A program made the translations under genes and the position numbers. Shown piece by piece: positions 6,700-8,183 of a DNA stretch of 8,183 nt. The first letter of the stretch is position 1; each line of letters opens with the position of its first letter. The notes beneath the pieces were generated by a model. That model had not been told where the DNA came from. It ran no database searches and saw nothing but the letters and a program-made list of their open reading frames with translations. This stretch comes from Puniceicoccales bacterium (GTDB taxonomy: Bacteria > Verrucomicrobiota > Verrucomicrobiia > Opitutales > Oceanipulchritudinaceae), in contig JAUVDD010000060.1 of assembly GCA_030595525.1 (NCBI GenBank), positions 1-8,183 on the forward strand. Direction: 5' to 3'.

Positions 6700-7692
6700 A
6701 TGCATCGATCGTTCGTAAACATTTTGATCTTCGTTTTCTTTCTTGGTTCCCTGTCCATTTGTTTTGGGGAAACCATCGAGAATCCGGAGCCCGGGGAATC
6801 CTCACAGGAACTTGGATGGATGGATGCAACAATCCTTGGCTTGGTAGAAGGGATAACCGAGTACCTTCCGATTTCATCGACAGGTCACCTGATACTGACG
6901 AATGCGCTGCTGGGATTGGATTCAAGTGATCCGATACTTGATGAATCTGGACAGCCCCTGATGACCGACGACGGAGAGGTTGTTACCTTCAAGGCAGCCG
7001 CTGATGCCTATGCGATAGTCATTCAGGCAGGTGCTATTCTCGCAGTATTGATACTTTACTGGAACAGGATCTGGCAAGCCGTGCTGGGTGTCCTCGGTTT
7101 GAGTCCTCATGGGCGAAAGCTGGCACGGAACCTGATTGTAGCGTTTATTCCTGCTGCCGTACTTGGATTATTACTGGATGATTTGATCGAGTCCTACCTA
7201 TTCGCACCGCTCCCGATTGCCATCGCCTTGATATTGGGAGGATTCCTGATGCTTAGCATAGAGAAATGGAGGAAACGCCAGTTTCCCGATGACGACTATT
7301 CGATCGATCTGCACACGCTCGGGATCCGCCAATGCCTGTTTATCGGTATTCTTCAATGCGTAGCCATGTGGCCCGGTACCAGTCGCTCAATGATGACAAT
7401 TGTCGGTGGCTATCTATCGGGGCTAAGTCCGGCCAAAGCTGCAGAATTCAGCTTTCTCCTTGGCCTGATCACATTAACTGCCGCGGCTGGATACAAGGCT
7501 GTCAGCAGTGGGTCAGAGCTTTTTCTGGCGATTGAACTGGGCCCCCTCCTGCTTGGGATTTTCATTGCCTTTATCTCAGCTGCGTTGGCTATCAAATGGC
7601 TGGTTGGATACCTGACCCGTCACGGCTTGGCATTATTTGCCTGGTATCGATTTATTCTGGCTGCACTTGTGATTTTCATCATGGTTCGCTAA
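6700..7692 (+). CDS. uppP: Undecaprenyl-diphosphate phosphatase (BacA/UppP) with N-terminal extension
   Basis: UppP dephosphorylates undecaprenyl diphosphate at the membrane to recycle the lipid carrier for peptidoglycan and surface polysaccharides; overexpression gives bacitracin resistance. Diagnostic motifs are intact: EGITE (E50, E54), PISSTGH (S60, H63) and PGTSRS at 225-230 with R229, matching E. coli E17, E21, S27, H30 and R174. About seven further hydrophobic segments follow. The 330 residues exceed the usual 260-275 for two reasons. First, an extra 40 residues precede the normal start, with a signal-peptide-like core (about residues 8-22, then CFG-E as a possible cleavage site) and an acidic linker. 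Second, there is an acidic insertion of about 22 residues near 75-97. An in-frame ATG at 6820 (M41) sits where classical UppP begins and is the alternative start. I keep 6700 because the extension is strongly hydrophobic and in frame. Confidence 0.95.
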   Translation: MHRSFVNILIFVFFLGSLSICFGETIENPEPGESSQELGWMDATILGLVEGITEYLPISSTGHLILTNALLGLDSSDPILDESGQPLMTDDGEVVTFKAAADAYAIVIQAGAILAVLILYWNRIWQAVLGVLGLSPHGRKLARNLIVAFIPAAVLGLLLDDLIESYLFAPLPIAIALILGGFLMLSIEKWRKRQFPDDDYSIDLHTLGIRQCLFIGILQCVAMWPGTSRSMMTIVGGYLSGLSPAKAAEFSFLLGLITLTAAAGYKAVSSGSELFLAIELGPLLLGIFIAFISAALAIKWLVGYLTRHGLALFAWYRFILAALVIFIMVR

Positions 7693-7703
7693 GGTTCCCT
7701 GCA

Positions 7704-8183
7704 ATGGATATCACTCACCTCAGAGAAGAATATCGGCGCGAAGCCCTGAACCGGGATACTTTGCGCACGGATCCAATGGATCAATTCAGATTCTGGTTCA
7801 AGCAGGCACAGGATGCGGAAATTCAGGAACCCAATGCCATGATTCTAGCAACGGTGTCACCTGATGGACAACCATGGAACAGGACTGTCCTTTTGAAGAA
7901 AATCGATAACCACGGCATGGTTTTCTTCACAAATTACGAGAGCCGGAAGGCAAAACATATCGCCAACAATGCTAAAGTATCGGCACTGTTTCTCTGGTTG
8001 GGGCTGGAACGCCAGATTGTCGTCAATGGTCGAGCTGAAAAGATTTCCAGTGCCGATTCACTGGCCTACTTCCTTACCCGTCCCCTCGGTAGCCGTCTGG
8101 GTTCCTGGACCTCCGAACAGTCCACGGTCATCAAGTCGCGATCACTTTTGGAGGCCAAGCTCTTTGAAATGAAGACAAAGTTC
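7704..8183 (+). CDS. pdxH: Pyridoxine/pyridoxamine 5'-phosphate oxidase, N-terminal part
   Basis: PdxH oxidises PNP or PMP to pyridoxal 5'-phosphate using FMN and oxygen, as a cytosolic homodimer. The frame is open from the ATG at 7704 to the window end, giving 160 residues of a family that is usually about 210-220; the C-terminus is missing. It aligns by eye along its length with E. coli PdxH: LREEY near the start; DP...F..W at 23-31; AMILATVSPDGQPWNRTVLLK at 45-65, with R60 and K65; GMVFFTNYESRKA at 71-83, with the phosphate-binding SRK; LERQIVVNGRAEKIS at 101-115, with Q104; and RPLGSRLGSWTSEQS at 126-140, a conserved FMN/substrate segment. AAGG at 7691-7694 is a weak Shine-Dalgarno about 9 nt upstream. 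It begins 11 nt after uppP, so it is likely in the same unit, although what follows is not visible. Confidence 0.95.
   Translation, partial: MDITHLREEYRREALNRDTLRTDPMDQFRFWFKQAQDAEIQEPNAMILATVSPDGQPWNRTVLLKKIDNHGMVFFTNYESRKAKHIANNAKVSALFLWLGLERQIVVNGRAEKISSADSLAYFLTRPLGSRLGSWTSEQSTVIKSRSLLEAKLFEMKTKF

Noticed and set aside
6740..6765. Lipoprotein signal on UppP ending in LSIC
   Set aside because: The residue before Cys is Ile rather than Gly, Ala or Ser, so the lipobox is not met; a signal-peptidase I site or an uncleaved helix fits better.
6814..6826. Triple tetranucleotide repeat GGATGGATGGAT at the boundary of the UppP extension and core, as a phase-variation tract
   Set aside because: Three copies are too few to expect frequent slippage, and the repeat encodes the ordinary residues GWMD just at the family start.

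Overview
The window is an accessory-free, single-strand run of eight tightly packed genes, all on the + strand, with no RNA gene, mobile element, CRISPR array or phage signal. From left to right: the 3' part of cdsA (CDP-diglyceride synthase), dxr (MEP pathway step 2), rseP (site-2 intramembrane protease), a long-form ispG (MEP pathway step 6), the ATPase and permease of a NitT/TauT-type ABC importer, uppP (undecaprenyl-diphosphate phosphatase) with an unusual N-terminus, and the 5' part of pdxH (PNP/PMP oxidase). The last gene runs off the window edge.

The organism is best read as a Gram-negative bacterium of the PVC group, most likely Verrucomicrobiota (Opitutae-like). The reasons are the 677-residue IspG of the large type (shared by Chlamydiae, Verrucomicrobia, Bacteroidetes and plants), the CdsA signature of the form PGIGG..D..DS in place of PGHGG..DR.DS, the UppP motif EGITEYLPISSTGH, moderate base composition, and mostly weak or absent Shine-Dalgarno sequences. 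The assignment is inference from recalled family patterns. Bacteroidota is the main alternative.

Spacing suggests one transcription unit. cdsA-dxr, dxr-rseP, rseP-ispG and uppP-pdxH are 5, 17, 12 and 11 nt apart; ispG overlaps the ABC ATPase by 8 nt if the better start is used; ATPase and permease share an ATGA. The only larger gap is 57 nt before uppP, and I see no terminator or convincing promoter in it. No promoter for the unit lies in the window.

Functionally the unit centres on envelope lipids. CdsA supplies CDP-diacylglycerol. Dxr and IspG make isoprenoid precursors, which feed undecaprenyl phosphate among other products. UppP recycles undecaprenyl diphosphate, and RseP is an inner-membrane protease commonly tied to envelope stress. 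The ABC pair has no substrate-binding protein in the window and its cargo is unknown. PdxH completes pyridoxal phosphate synthesis or salvage. I find no clearly new system. The points most worth following are the embedded ABC pair, the signal-peptide-like extension of UppP, and two perfect inverted repeats inside ispG.
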